The position numbers and the translations under genes are program-made. Positions 17,044 to 25,838 of a stretch of DNA of 64,000 bases are shown one piece after another. This DNA is from JBFWUW01 sp050247075. GTDB lineage: Bacteria > Planctomycetota > Planctomycetia > Pirellulales > JBFWUW01. Under the pieces are notes generated by a model. It worked only from the letters and a program-made list of their open reading frames with translations. It did no database searches and was not told where the DNA came from. Position 1 is the stretch's first letter. Each line of letters opens with the position of its first letter. The DNA lies in the NCBI GenBank assembly GCA_050247075.1, contig JBFWUW010000008.1:1-64000 (forward strand), in the 5' to 3' direction.

Positions 17044-18651
17044 ATGTCGGCCGAGCCCGATAAACTGAAGATTCTCTTCTTGTGTAACTACCAGACGTAT
17101 GGCTCGAACGCCAATACGATGCTGGACTACATTGACGCCTTTCCACAGCATAGCCGGCACCATGTCGTGCCCGTTTCACATCTCGGCGAATTGCCCGAAT
17201 TTATCTCGCTGGATTGGTTTGACGTGGTGGTCGTGCATTACTCGATCTGCGTGATCAGCGACCACTACCTGGGAGCCAGCACCAAAAGGCGGCTGGCTGC
17301 TTTTCAAGGCCTGAAGGTGCTGATTATCCAGGACGAGTACCGCGCGATCTTCGACTTCGTCAGGACCATCGACCTGATTCAGTTTGACGTAATTTTCAGC
17401 TGCCTTCCGCCAGAGATTTCAAAATTCGTCTACCCCAAGCATATCCTGCCTGCGCTGCGGGTGGAGCCATGCCTGACCGGCTATGTACCCGACAACCTGT
17501 TGAACTTGCCTTCGGTTCCAATGCACGAGCGCTGGCTGGATGTATTTTACCGGGCGCGAAAGGTTCCCAGTTGGCTTGGCTCCGCCGGGCTCGACAAGTG
17601 GAAGATCATTGGACTGGTACAAGAATCTTTCAAGGCCCACGGACTGCGAGCCGATCTGGCTTTCAACGAGACGGACAGGGTCTACGGAGACCAATGGATC
17701 GATCGCCTTCGGTACACGCGAACGGTGTTGGGCGGTGAAAGCGCCATTAGCCTGTTTGACTTTACGGGCGAAGCCGAACGGCGCTCTCGAGCCTATGAAG
17801 ACCGCCACCCCGATGCCGAGTATGGCGAAGTGGCCGCGGCGTGTTTTCCCGGCATGGACCGCAACCTGGACCTGGCCGTCATTTCACCCCGTTGCTTTGA
17901 AGCGGCCGCCTTGCGGACGGGCATGGTGCTGCTGGAAGGCCGATACTCCGGCGTGCTGGAACCGTGGCGGCACTATCTACCGCTCAAGCACGATGGCAGC
18001 AATGTAGATCAAATTGCAAAGTCGATTTTGGACGACGGCCTGATGGATGCCATGACGGAGCGCACCTACCAGGAGATCGTGGCTGGCGGCACGTATAGTT
18101 ACCGCATGTTCGTAGCCGCCTTCGACACGGTCTGTGAGGAAGAATTCACTGGCCGTCGCTTGCAACATGGCGCGGTTACAGCAGTGGGACTCAAGGATCG
18201 ACTCGAGGGCCTGCAGCGGCGGCGATTGACCAGCACGCTGCGGCGGACGATGTTTTGCACGAAGCCCGCCGGCGGCATGCACCGCCGCGACGATGGCAGG
18301 CCGCCTCTGGCCCACTCCCGCGCGGCGGCCAACCGCGACAGACGCGCCTCCGCGCCGGGCGGACAATCGCGCTCGGCCGCCGTACTGGCGACGGATGCCA
18401 GAGTGGCGGTTGCCGCGGCGGCGGAAAGTCAATCATCGGCCTTGCTCCAGCGCATGACTGTCCACGGTCCCGAAATCGTGGTCATGAAACCCTGGAAAAA
18501 GACTCGCGACTTGAGCTTTGTGGTCGGCCGGCAGGCAACGAACCTGATGATCCGTGGGCTTCGCTGCATGCCGCATTCCGTGCGGTCACTGTCGAGGCGC
18601 ATGTTGGAGTTGGGCTGCCTGGCGGCTTCCTATGTGGCCCGGAATCTGTGA
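17044..18651 (+). CDS. Glycosyltransferase-like protein, stand-alone copy of a shared domain
   Basis: The 535-residue protein starts at 17044 (MSAEPDKLKILFLCNYQTYG) with GAGG 5 bases upstream; earlier ATGs at 16918 and 16960 are less well placed. Residues about 9-380 match the C-terminal half of the fused protein at 19.6-22.4 kb motif for motif: a phosphate-like LIIQDEY, the GxxxIxxFDF block (GESAISLFDFTGE), and FEAAALRTGMVLLEGRYSG at about 285-305, which resembles the FEA-x-A-x-G loop of GT-B glycosyltransferases. It therefore probably transfers a sugar in glycan assembly. The C-terminal part (400-535) is basic, low complexity and ends in an amphipathic helix, perhaps for membrane contact. 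The methyltransferase gene follows after 17 bases. Confidence 0.68.
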   Translation: MSAEPDKLKILFLCNYQTYGSNANTMLDYIDAFPQHSRHHVVPVSHLGELPEFISLDWFDVVVVHYSICVISDHYLGASTKRRLAAFQGLKVLIIQDEYRAIFDFVRTIDLIQFDVIFSCLPPEISKFVYPKHILPALRVEPCLTGYVPDNLLNLPSVPMHERWLDVFYRARKVPSWLGSAGLDKWKIIGLVQESFKAHGLRADLAFNETDRVYGDQWIDRLRYTRTVLGGESAISLFDFTGEAERRSRAYEDRHPDAEYGEVAAACFPGMDRNLDLAVISPRCFEAAALRTGMVLLEGRYSGVLEPWRHYLPLKHDGSNVDQIAKSILDDGLMDAMTERTYQEIVAGGTYSYRMFVAAFDTVCEEEFTGRRLQHGAVTAVGLKDRLEGLQRRRLTSTLRRTMFCTKPAGGMHRRDDGRPPLAHSRAAANRDRRASAPGGQSRSAAVLATDARVAVAAAAESQSSALLQRMTVHGPEIVVMKPWKKTRDLSFVVGRQATNLMIRGLRCMPHSVRSLSRRMLELGCLAASYVARNL

Positions 18652-18668
18652 AACAGGCACAAAGACCC

Positions 18669-19586
18669 ATGCAGCCCCACATCTTCAAGCATTTGCAGCC
18701 TGGCATGGCGAAGGAAGCCCTGGACCGCATTTCCACCGACACTTGCTTAGAACCGCCAGACAAAGAACAAAGGGATCGCGAGAACACGCGGTTTTGGCGG
18801 ACGATCTGCGGATCGAGCTTGGCGCACCGTCTGGGGGCGACCGACAACTCGCCGCGCTCATTGTGCGTATTCGACACCTACTACCTGTCATACTATTCGT
18901 ACCTTTACGACTGGTTGCCAGTGCAAGGCTTGGCCGGCAAGGACGTGTTGGAAGTTGGCTTGGGCTTTGGAACGGTGGGGCAACTCCTCTCCTCCGCGCG
19001 GGCCAACTACACTGGGCTGGATATCGCCGCGGAACCCGTGGGGCTGATGAATCTGCGGCTGCAATCGCTAGGCTTGCCGGGTCATGCGGTGGAGGGTTCG
19101 ATCTTGGATGCGCCGTTCCCTGAGCGCAGCTTTGACTATGTGGTGGCCATTGGAAGCCTGCACCATACCGGCGATGTCGAACGGGCCATCGCCGAGGTTT
19201 CGCGCGTGCTGCGCCCCGGCGGCCGTTTGATCATGATGGTGTACTACGCCTATTCCTATCGCATGTGGATCAAGCGCAAGCTCCGATTGTTCAAAGACTT
19301 GTTGCTAGACGTCGGCGGCGTTAGCAGCTACACCGGCGATCCAGACGAACGGGCCATGTACGACACAAACCTTCAAGGCCAGCCCGCGCCCAATACCGTG
19401 TTTCTGTCAAAACGGCAGCTGCGGCGGATTGCCCGCCGCAGTGGTCTGCGAGTCGAGCGGGCATCCCCGCAGAACGCGCACGTCAGCCTGCCGTTGCGAC
19501 TCTTGGGCTTTACGCGAGACCGGGCACTGAAGACCTGGGCTCGCTACATCGGAACCGACTTGTATGCCGTATTAAAGAAGCGTTAA
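18669..19586 (+). CDS. Class I SAM-dependent methyltransferase
   Basis: The 305-residue protein has the SAM-binding motif VLEVGLGFGTVGQLL, an acidic second strand (YTGLDIA), and motif IV-like FDYVVAIGSLHHTGDVERA, followed by VLRPGGRLIMMVYY. This is the type-11-like methyltransferase fold. The chosen ATG at 18669 lies 17 bases after the preceding stop; the frame is open further upstream but overlaps the glycosyltransferase gene. It probably methylates a sugar or an amino-sugar side chain of the surface glycan. The C-terminal third is basic (QLRRIARRSGLRVER), with positively charged helices that may touch membrane or lipid-linked substrate. Confidence 0.82.
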   Translation: MQPHIFKHLQPGMAKEALDRISTDTCLEPPDKEQRDRENTRFWRTICGSSLAHRLGATDNSPRSLCVFDTYYLSYYSYLYDWLPVQGLAGKDVLEVGLGFGTVGQLLSSARANYTGLDIAAEPVGLMNLRLQSLGLPGHAVEGSILDAPFPERSFDYVVAIGSLHHTGDVERAIAEVSRVLRPGGRLIMMVYYAYSYRMWIKRKLRLFKDLLLDVGGVSSYTGDPDERAMYDTNLQGQPAPNTVFLSKRQLRRIARRSGLRVERASPQNAHVSLPLRLLGFTRDRALKTWARYIGTDLYAVLKKR

Positions 19587-19647
19587 CGAGACCGGGCCAA
19601 ACGCTGCCATTACCCACTTCTTTTTCACTTTACCCAACCATTGCCCC

Positions 19648-22350
19648 ATGTCAATTTCCTGTGAAAGTATCGATACCCGCTACGATGCGGCGAGTCCATT
19701 TTCTTCAGAAATGCCAAGAGTTACGGACGACCTCGCGGCTCGCCTAAGGAGTCAGTTCGATGCCTGTGTGATGCTTACCTGGTCCGATTGGCATACGGAG
19801 CCGCGCAGCAACCGGTATCATTACGCGACTCGGTTCGCCCGCTGCCTTCCGGTGCTATTCGCGCAGCCCAATGTAGAAACAGCTACATACTTTTTTGAAT
19901 CGACTAACCATCACCAATTGGATTTGCTGAATTATTCGGCGTCGCTGCACGAAGATAGCAGCCGACAAGTCGCCGTGTTAGGCCAGGCCCTGCACGAACG
20001 AGGAGTAATTCGACCGTTGCTGTGGATGTACAACCCTTGGCTACACCCGTTCTATACAACCTGCTTCAGTCCCCTCCGCGTCTATCACGGCACGGAAGAC
20101 TATTTCACGGACGACGCCCTAAACTTCGATGCCAAACTCATCAACGCTTTTCAAAAGTCGATCGATTCAACCGACTTGCTTGTCGGCGTATCGTCTGGCG
20201 TAGTCAGCTCCTATGTCGAAAAGGCAAAATACAGGAACAAGTCGATCGTTGCCACAAATGGATGTGACTTTGAGTTTCTGTCGAACTCCGATCGCAACTC
20301 AAAACTGATCCGTTCGCCCGACGTGCCCACCGTCATTTACCAGGGGGGCATAAATAGGCGTATTGACTTTCCATTTCTCTTGCGCGTCGTGCGCGACTTG
20401 CCGGATTGCCGCTTCTTGTTTTGCGGACATGTTGCGTTTCTTTCCAGTCAGCAACATCTTGTCAAAGAGTGGAAGCAGATTCTCGAAGAGCCAAATGTAC
20501 GATTCTTGGGGCAACTCACCCCTGAGCAACTTCGCGACGAGATGCAATCGGCACAAGTGGGAATCATTCCGTTTGGAACGAATCGTTCGACACGCGAACG
20601 CAGCTTTCCCTTGAAGGCCTTCGAGTACGTGGCTTGCGGCCTACCCGTGGTATCGGTTCCCGTCAAGCAGCTCCAGGAGAGCGATCATGCAAACGTATTC
20701 CGGTTCGCCGACAGCCCCCAAGAATTTGCCGCCTCCATTCGAGAGGCGATTGAGGACAGGTATGTCTCGACCTTGTTGTCCGAGCGTGCCGAAGCAGGCA
20801 AAGCCCATTCCTACGATATTCGTTTTGAGTCAGTAACCGACGCGATCCTCAATACGCCGCGGAAGGCAGTTAACCAGCCAGCCACGCTGCGAGTGCTAGT
20901 TCTGTACGATGACCGCAGCATCCACGTTAAAACCATCGAACATCATCTGCGCAGCTTTTCGCTGCCAGAAGGCAATGAAGTGTACTATGCACCGGCCACA
21001 GGAGAAGCTGTTTGTCACTACGACCTCGCCAATTTTGACTGCATCCTGCTCCACTACTGCATTCGGGTCTGTGTTCCGGGACATCTCTCTGAATCCTACG
21101 AAAACGCCTTGCGGTCTTATCCTGGTTTGAAAGTGCTGTTTCTACAGGACGAATACGACCATACCGATCTGGCACGCGACGCTATTGAGCAGTTGGGCGT
21201 GCAACTTGTGTACACCGTGGTTCCCGAACACAGCATACCCTTGGTTTATCCGCCCGAACGCTTTTCGCACGTCGAGTTTATACCGACACTAACAGGGTTC
21301 GTGCCGCTCGATATCGGTGAAACCATGCGCCGCAAACCTATTGCGGAACGCCACAACTTAATCTGCTATCGTGGGCGCGAAATCGGTTTTTGGTATGGGG
21401 ACTTGGCGCGACAAAAGGTGCAAATTGGGGAGGGCATGCTGGAAGTGTGTACTCAAATGGGTGTTTCTTGCGATATCCGCTGGGACAACGAATCGCGAAT
21501 CTACGGAGATGCCTGGTTTTCATTCCTTAGTGATTCTCGCGCCATGTTGGCAACTGAGAGCGGCTCCAATGTCTTTGACTTCGACGGAAGCATCAAACAC
21601 CGCGTGGAGCAGGCTCTACTGGAAGAACCGCAAGCAACTTATGCAAGTATCCACCGGCGATACGTGGCGGCCCATGAAGGCCGCATTATCCAGAATCAAA
21701 TTTCGCCGAAACTGTTTGAAGCCATTGCTTGTGGTACGCTCCTAGTCCTGTTTGAGGGGAAGTACTCGGGTATCTTAGAGCCTTGGGTTCATTTTTTGCC
21801 GCTGGCGAAGGACTTTAGCAACGCTCGCGAGATCATCAAGCGGCTGCATGACGACCAATTCGTGGAAACAATGACTGCCCGAGCCTTCACCGACATCGTT
21901 GAATCGGGCTTATACAGTTACGCAACATTCGGAGCACGGGTCATGGATGTACTGACCGCGCGTTCGACATGTCGCAGACCAGCGCCAATAGGGTCCAGCG
22001 TGACCAGTTCCGCCCCAGTTCCGAGTACTTCCATTTCGAGTCCAAGGGGCACCCGGGCAGGAATAAATCTGGCCGAGGAAACACTGCATAAACTCACCGA
22101 AGACAAGACTACAGAACTCACCGCGGAGTCACTGCCAGAAGAGATTGCCTCACCACACCCTAGTCCACCGATATTTAACTCCCCTCCCAGTTCAATGCTA
22201 TTAGCCAATAAGCCACCGGTTGCGACTATGGGCACCCGGCACTTTAATTGTTTGGCGCGCCAGCTTTATCGTGCGACAGTGCCGGAAACCTTCCGAAGCT
22301 GGCTAACACCGGTAATTCGGCGATTGCTGAGCAAATTAAGGAACAGGTAG
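19648..22350 (+). CDS. Fused double glycosyltransferase (GT4-like plus shared domain)
   Basis: The protein has 900 residues in two enzymatic halves. Residues about 30-400 resemble a GT4-type GT-B transferase: HGTEDYF, VGVSSGVVSSYVEKA, VIYQGGINRRIDFPFLL, and FPLKAFEYVACGLPVVSVPV with the donor-binding Glu. Residues about 414-770 are a second domain paralogous to the stand-alone protein at 17.0 kb: VLFLQDEY, YRGREIGFWYG, SGSNVFDFDG and KLFEAIACGTLLVLFEGKYS (from about 688). A Pro/Ser-rich linker follows, then a short C-terminal helix (RATVPETFRSWLTPVIRRLL) like the tail of the paralogue. It could add two successive sugars. Base composition looks AT-richer than the neighbours, which may indicate a separate origin. 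Confidence 0.75.
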   Translation: MSISCESIDTRYDAASPFSSEMPRVTDDLAARLRSQFDACVMLTWSDWHTEPRSNRYHYATRFARCLPVLFAQPNVETATYFFESTNHHQLDLLNYSASLHEDSSRQVAVLGQALHERGVIRPLLWMYNPWLHPFYTTCFSPLRVYHGTEDYFTDDALNFDAKLINAFQKSIDSTDLLVGVSSGVVSSYVEKAKYRNKSIVATNGCDFEFLSNSDRNSKLIRSPDVPTVIYQGGINRRIDFPFLLRVVRDLPDCRFLFCGHVAFLSSQQHLVKEWKQILEEPNVRFLGQLTPEQLRDEMQSAQVGIIPFGTNRSTRERSFPLKAFEYVACGLPVVSVPVKQLQESDHANVFRFADSPQEFAASIREAIEDRYVSTLLSERAEAGKAHSYDIRFESVTDAILNTPRKAVNQPATLRVLVLYDDRSIHVKTIEHHLRSFSLPEGNEVYYAPATGEAVCHYDLANFDCILLHYCIRVCVPGHLSESYENALRSYPGLKVLFLQDEYDHTDLARDAIEQLGVQLVYTVVPEHSIPLVYPPERFSHVEFIPTLTGFVPLDIGETMRRKPIAERHNLICYRGREIGFWYGDLARQKVQIGEGMLEVCTQMGVSCDIRWDNESRIYGDAWFSFLSDSRAMLATESGSNVFDFDGSIKHRVEQALLEEPQATYASIHRRYVAAHEGRIIQNQISPKLFEAIACGTLLVLFEGKYSGILEPWVHFLPLAKDFSNAREIIKRLHDDQFVETMTARAFTDIVESGLYSYATFGARVMDVLTARSTCRRPAPIGSSVTSSAPVPSTSISSPRGTRAGINLAEETLHKLTEDKTTELTAESLPEEIASPHPSPPIFNSPPSSMLLANKPPVATMGTRHFNCLARQLYRATVPETFRSWLTPVIRRLLSKLRNR

Positions 22351-22476
22351 CAACGGCCGCTTTCAACGATACTTTGTTCTACCTTGGTTTCGGCCGGCCA
22401 ATCCTGACACATTAAACTAAAAAATAAGCTTGCCGTTTTCGACCGCGGCTAGAGCCTGTTTCACGGAGGAATTGCC

Positions 22477-24423
22477 ATGTGCGGAATCGCTGGGAAGATT
22501 AATAAGCGTCAAGAAGTCATCGATCGCGGCACCATCCAGGCGATGTGTGACATCATCGCTCATCGCGGCCCGGACAGTGAAGGAATCTGGACGAGAGGAC
22601 CGGTGGGTCTTGGGCACCGCCGATTGTCGATTTTAGATACGTCGGAAGCCGGCAGGCAACCCATGCCGAATTTTGACAGCACTCTGGTGATCGTGTTTAA
22701 CGGCGAAATCTACAATTATGTGGAACTGCGCCGCGAGTTGGTCGAGCAGGGTTGCCATTTCAAAACACAAAGCGATACTGAAGTAATCCTGGAGGCATAT
22801 CGGCTCTATGGCCCGAGATGCGTCGAACGGTTCGTTGGCATGTGGGCTTTCGCCATTTTTGATGACCGCCAGCAAAATGTGTTTGTTTCGCGGGACCGCT
22901 TCGGCATCAAGCCGTTCTATTACTTGGACGATAACCGCGAATTCGTATTTGGCAGTGAGATCAAGGCGATCCTGCGAGTTCGACCTGAGCAACGCCGCGT
23001 GAACGAAGCTTACCTTTCCAGGCTGATTGTGTCGGGTTTGCTCGACGACGGCGAGCAAACTTGCTTTGAGAATGTCAAAACCTTGCCCCCCGCGCATTCT
23101 GGTACGCTCGACTTGCGATCCGGAAAGTTTGAAATCGCCAGGTACTGGGGTGCGGAGCCGGAACAATTTGCCGAAAAGTGGCGCGGCCAGGATCCCGTTG
23201 AGACATTGCGGCATTTGATGGAAACGTCCGTGCGGTTGCATATGCGCTCCGATGTGCCAGTCGGCAGTTGCCTTTCAGGAGGAATCGATTCAAGCGCTCT
23301 AGTCTGCCTGGTGTCGAAATTGCACGGTACCGGCTTACATACGTTTTCGGGCGAGTACCAGGACGAGGGGTGCGACGAGCGAAACTTCATCCGGTATGTT
23401 AATCAGGCCGCCGGCACCATTCCGGGCGCGGTAGTCCCCGAACCGGAAGGAAATCTCATAGAGGATCTGGCCCGCATAACCTGGCACCAGGACGAACCAA
23501 CGGCGGGACCGGGCCTATATACACAATACCATGTCATGCGACGGGCACGCCTAGACGTTAAAGTGGTGCTGGACGGCCAAGGCGCGGACGAGCTATTCGG
23601 CGGTTATTTGTGGTATCTGCGCCCGGTCTTAGCCGAAATGCGGAGAGGCGGGGGCGTTAGGGCATGGGCGCGTGTCGCAGCCCGGCTGGCCGCGATGCGG
23701 TGGCACTGGGGATGGAACAGTGTTTCGGGGAATCTCGACTTGGTCCTGCCACCCAAGCTGTTTGGGCTCTTGAAACGGCTTCGCCCCGGCCCAACTTCGC
23801 TCGCTTCACCGGTGCTGCATCCGCGAAGGCAAGAGATGGCTGCCAGGCCCGTGCCCGCCACGAATGCCCCCAGCAACTTCAAGAATCCCTTCCAGACGCT
23901 CCTCTATAACCAGATTACCTCCAATTGCTTGCCTGCGCTATTGCACTACGAAGACCGCAACTCCATGGCTCACTCCATCGAGGCGCGCGTTCCATTCCTT
24001 GATCATCGCATTGTTGAGTTCGCGATGGGCCTCGATACCGAGTACAAGGTCAAGGGAACCTGGACCAAGTGGGTGCTTCGTGAGGCCATGTCGCATGTTT
24101 TGCCTCGCGAGATTCGCTTCCGTCGCAGCAAACTTGGCTACGCCACGCCCATGGATCGCTGGCTGCGTAAGCCTTCGGAAGTTGCCGCCGTGGAGGATGT
24201 ACTGTTTTCTCCACAACTAAAACAGCGTGAGATTGTTAACGACGCGGCCGTCCGCCAACTGTGGGCGGAACACCAGGCTGGAGCCAACCATAGTTGGGTT
24301 CTATACCGAATTTTGACGGCCGAGATATGGCATCGGCACTACATCGACGCTTTCGACGCTAGCCCCGCTGTTCGACCCGCACCCTTATCCAACATCCCAG
24401 CCCATCAATTGCAGGCAGCCTGA
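22477..24423 (+). CDS. asnB: AsnB-type glutamine-dependent amidotransferase (second copy)
   Basis: The protein has 648 residues, starts MCGIAGKINKR so that Cys2 is the nucleophile, and is preceded by GGAGGA about 8 bases upstream. The glutaminase domain holds HRGPDSEGIW, FNGEIYNYVELR and the DRFGIKPFYY motif. The synthetase domain carries SGGIDSS at about residues 267-273 and LDGQGADELFGGY. It is clearly diverged from the first copy (2.4-4.4 kb), so it is not a recent duplication; each may amidate a different sugar or act at a different step. The C-terminus (residues 620-648) is a Pro/Ala-rich tail. A 573-bp gap with a repeat element follows. Confidence 0.87.
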   Translation: MCGIAGKINKRQEVIDRGTIQAMCDIIAHRGPDSEGIWTRGPVGLGHRRLSILDTSEAGRQPMPNFDSTLVIVFNGEIYNYVELRRELVEQGCHFKTQSDTEVILEAYRLYGPRCVERFVGMWAFAIFDDRQQNVFVSRDRFGIKPFYYLDDNREFVFGSEIKAILRVRPEQRRVNEAYLSRLIVSGLLDDGEQTCFENVKTLPPAHSGTLDLRSGKFEIARYWGAEPEQFAEKWRGQDPVETLRHLMETSVRLHMRSDVPVGSCLSGGIDSSALVCLVSKLHGTGLHTFSGEYQDEGCDERNFIRYVNQAAGTIPGAVVPEPEGNLIEDLARITWHQDEPTAGPGLYTQYHVMRRARLDVKVVLDGQGADELFGGYLWYLRPVLAEMRRGGGVRAWARVAARLAAMRWHWGWNSVSGNLDLVLPPKLFGLLKRLRPGPTSLASPVLHPRRQEMAARPVPATNAPSNFKNPFQTLLYNQITSNCLPALLHYEDRNSMAHSIEARVPFLDHRIVEFAMGLDTEYKVKGTWTKWVLREAMSHVLPREIRFRRSKLGYATPMDRWLRKPSEVAAVEDVLFSPQLKQREIVNDAAVRQLWAEHQAGANHSWVLYRILTAEIWHRHYIDAFDASPAVRPAPLSNIPAHQLQAA

Positions 24424-24996
24424 CACCCATGCCGTGAAGTTAGGGTTCCATTTGCGAAAAATTCTTTATGAAGGAACAAACCGTACCTCAAACCCTATTG
24501 AGCCGCCTGCGAAAAAGAAAGGGACGATTTGAAACCGTACACTCCGACAAATGCGATCATTACTTTTCGGCGCACAGCATGTAAAGAAATTGTGGAAGCC
24601 GTAAGCACCGAAACAGCCGTGTTAGGATCCAGGATTAAATGACCTCCTCAACTAAAACCTGCGAAAACGCCGCATTTGCGATGCTAGCAGTCCGAAAAGT
24701 GCGACGTTATTTAATCCTGGATCCTTATTAGAGATTTATCGTACGATTACTCTGGATTTGAGGCCGCGACGCAAGTTGAGTTAGCGGCTGAGTCTCGCAA
24801 GTTTCTCTTGTCTTTGTTTTTTGACCAGACAGGATTGCCTCTATATGAAGGTAATTACGCTGGAATTGATAGATGCTATGAACTGCTTTCTGTTTGACAA
24901 TCGACCGATCTGCAAAATCCGAATTTGCGAGACCGTTTGCAATTCTGTTTGTGGCGCTTTCAAAATTTCAATCGTTTAAGAAATAGCGCGAATACT
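24424..24996. other. AT-richer gap with decayed coding remnants and an inverted-repeat element
   Basis: There is no intact gene. Two stop-bounded pieces look like protein remnants in the plus direction: 24502-24640 (AACEKERDDLKPYTPTN and TFRRTACKEIVEAVSTETAV) and 24715-24897 (DLSYDYSGFEAATQVELAAE and LPLYEGNYAGIDRCYELLSV). A 102-bp element with 17-bp perfect inverted repeats (24624-24725) separates them. A 38-codon frame at 24468-24584 (MKEQTVPQTLLSRLRKRKGR) lacks a clear ribosome binding site. The stretch just before 24997 should hold the leader of the exporter genes. Confidence 0.5.
24624..24725. repeat. 102-bp inverted-repeat (MITE-like) element
   Basis: AGGATCCAGGATTAAAT (24624-24640) is repeated in perfect inverse form at 24709-24725, and pairing extends a few bases inward with one mismatch. 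The 68-base centre has no coding sense. Size and shape fit a small non-autonomous transposable element; a long-loop hairpin with a regulatory role is the alternative. No clear target duplication is seen. Confidence 0.55.
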
Positions 24997-25797
24997 ATGC
25001 ATACTGCTTCAAATTGGTCTGAATACGTTGATGAAATCTGGCAGCGGCGATTCTTTTGGATGTCGCTGGTCAAGCTAGATTTGATGAACCGCTACCGGCG
25101 ATCGGTGTTGGGGATTGGCTGGTCGCTATTGCAGCCGATTTCTATGACGATCGTGTTGTGCGTGGTGTTTCGTGCGATCATGGATATCGATATCCGCGAC
25201 TACGCGCCGTTCGTGCTGTCGGGCATGGTGATTTGGAATTTCATTAACAGCGCCGTCATCGAGGGCTGTCAATCGCTTTATAATGGTGAAAAGTACATTC
25301 GCACGTATTCGGCACCGATGGCCATCTACCCCTTACGCACAGCGCTGGGAATCATGGTCCATTTTCTGTTGACACTGCTAGTGCTCTTCGCTGCAACTGC
25401 CCTGTTGAGTGGTTTCAAGGCCGCATTGCCAATGTTGGTGGTTCCGCCTGCCGTGCTGCTCCTGTTTTTGTTTGGTTGGGCGCTGACTACCATTTTTGGA
25501 TTCATCACCGTATATTTGCCAGACGCGCAGTATCTGTCGCAGATCGTGCTGCAGTTGCTGTTTTATCTGACACCCATTTTTTACCCGCCGGAAATGATGG
25601 CCAAGCGGGGCGTAGGCATAATTCTGCGGCTTAATCCGCTGGGCAGTTTTTTTGAGTTGCTGCGGGCTCCAATTCTACACGGTAAGTTTCCGTCATTAGA
25701 GGCGACATTGGTTTGCTCCTGCACGGTAGCCGCCACGGTGCTCTTGGCGGTAATCATGTTGCGGCGCTGCGAGAGGCGGATCATCTATTATATGTAG
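24997..25797 (+). CDS. wzm: ABC-2 type polysaccharide export permease
   Basis: The 266-residue protein has about six hydrophobic segments after a short cytoplasmic N-terminus (SLVKLDLMNRYRRSVLGIGW), the pattern of Wzm/KpsM-type exporters. Typical wording includes YAPFVLSGMVIWNFI and LLFYLTPIFYPPEM. The ATG at 24997 (MHTASNWSEYVDE) is chosen over a TTG frame start at 24925 because the family begins close to this point. With the ATPase gene after it, it should export a lipid-linked glycan across the inner membrane. This implies that the repeat-unit polymer is completed in the cytoplasm, in line with the absence of Wzx/Wzy-type genes in the window. Confidence 0.87.
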   Translation: MHTASNWSEYVDEIWQRRFFWMSLVKLDLMNRYRRSVLGIGWSLLQPISMTIVLCVVFRAIMDIDIRDYAPFVLSGMVIWNFINSAVIEGCQSLYNGEKYIRTYSAPMAIYPLRTALGIMVHFLLTLLVLFAATALLSGFKAALPMLVVPPAVLLLFLFGWALTTIFGFITVYLPDAQYLSQIVLQLLFYLTPIFYPPEMMAKRGVGIILRLNPLGSFFELLRAPILHGKFPSLEATLVCSCTVAATVLLAVIMLRRCERRIIYYM

Positions 25798-25838
25798 ACC
25801 GTACGAGAAGCTGGCCGCAGGATGGGCCGAGAACGACG

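Noticed and set aside
24468..24584. 38-codon frame after the second asnB
   Set aside because: No ribosome binding site, and it overlaps a better protein-like remnant in another frame.
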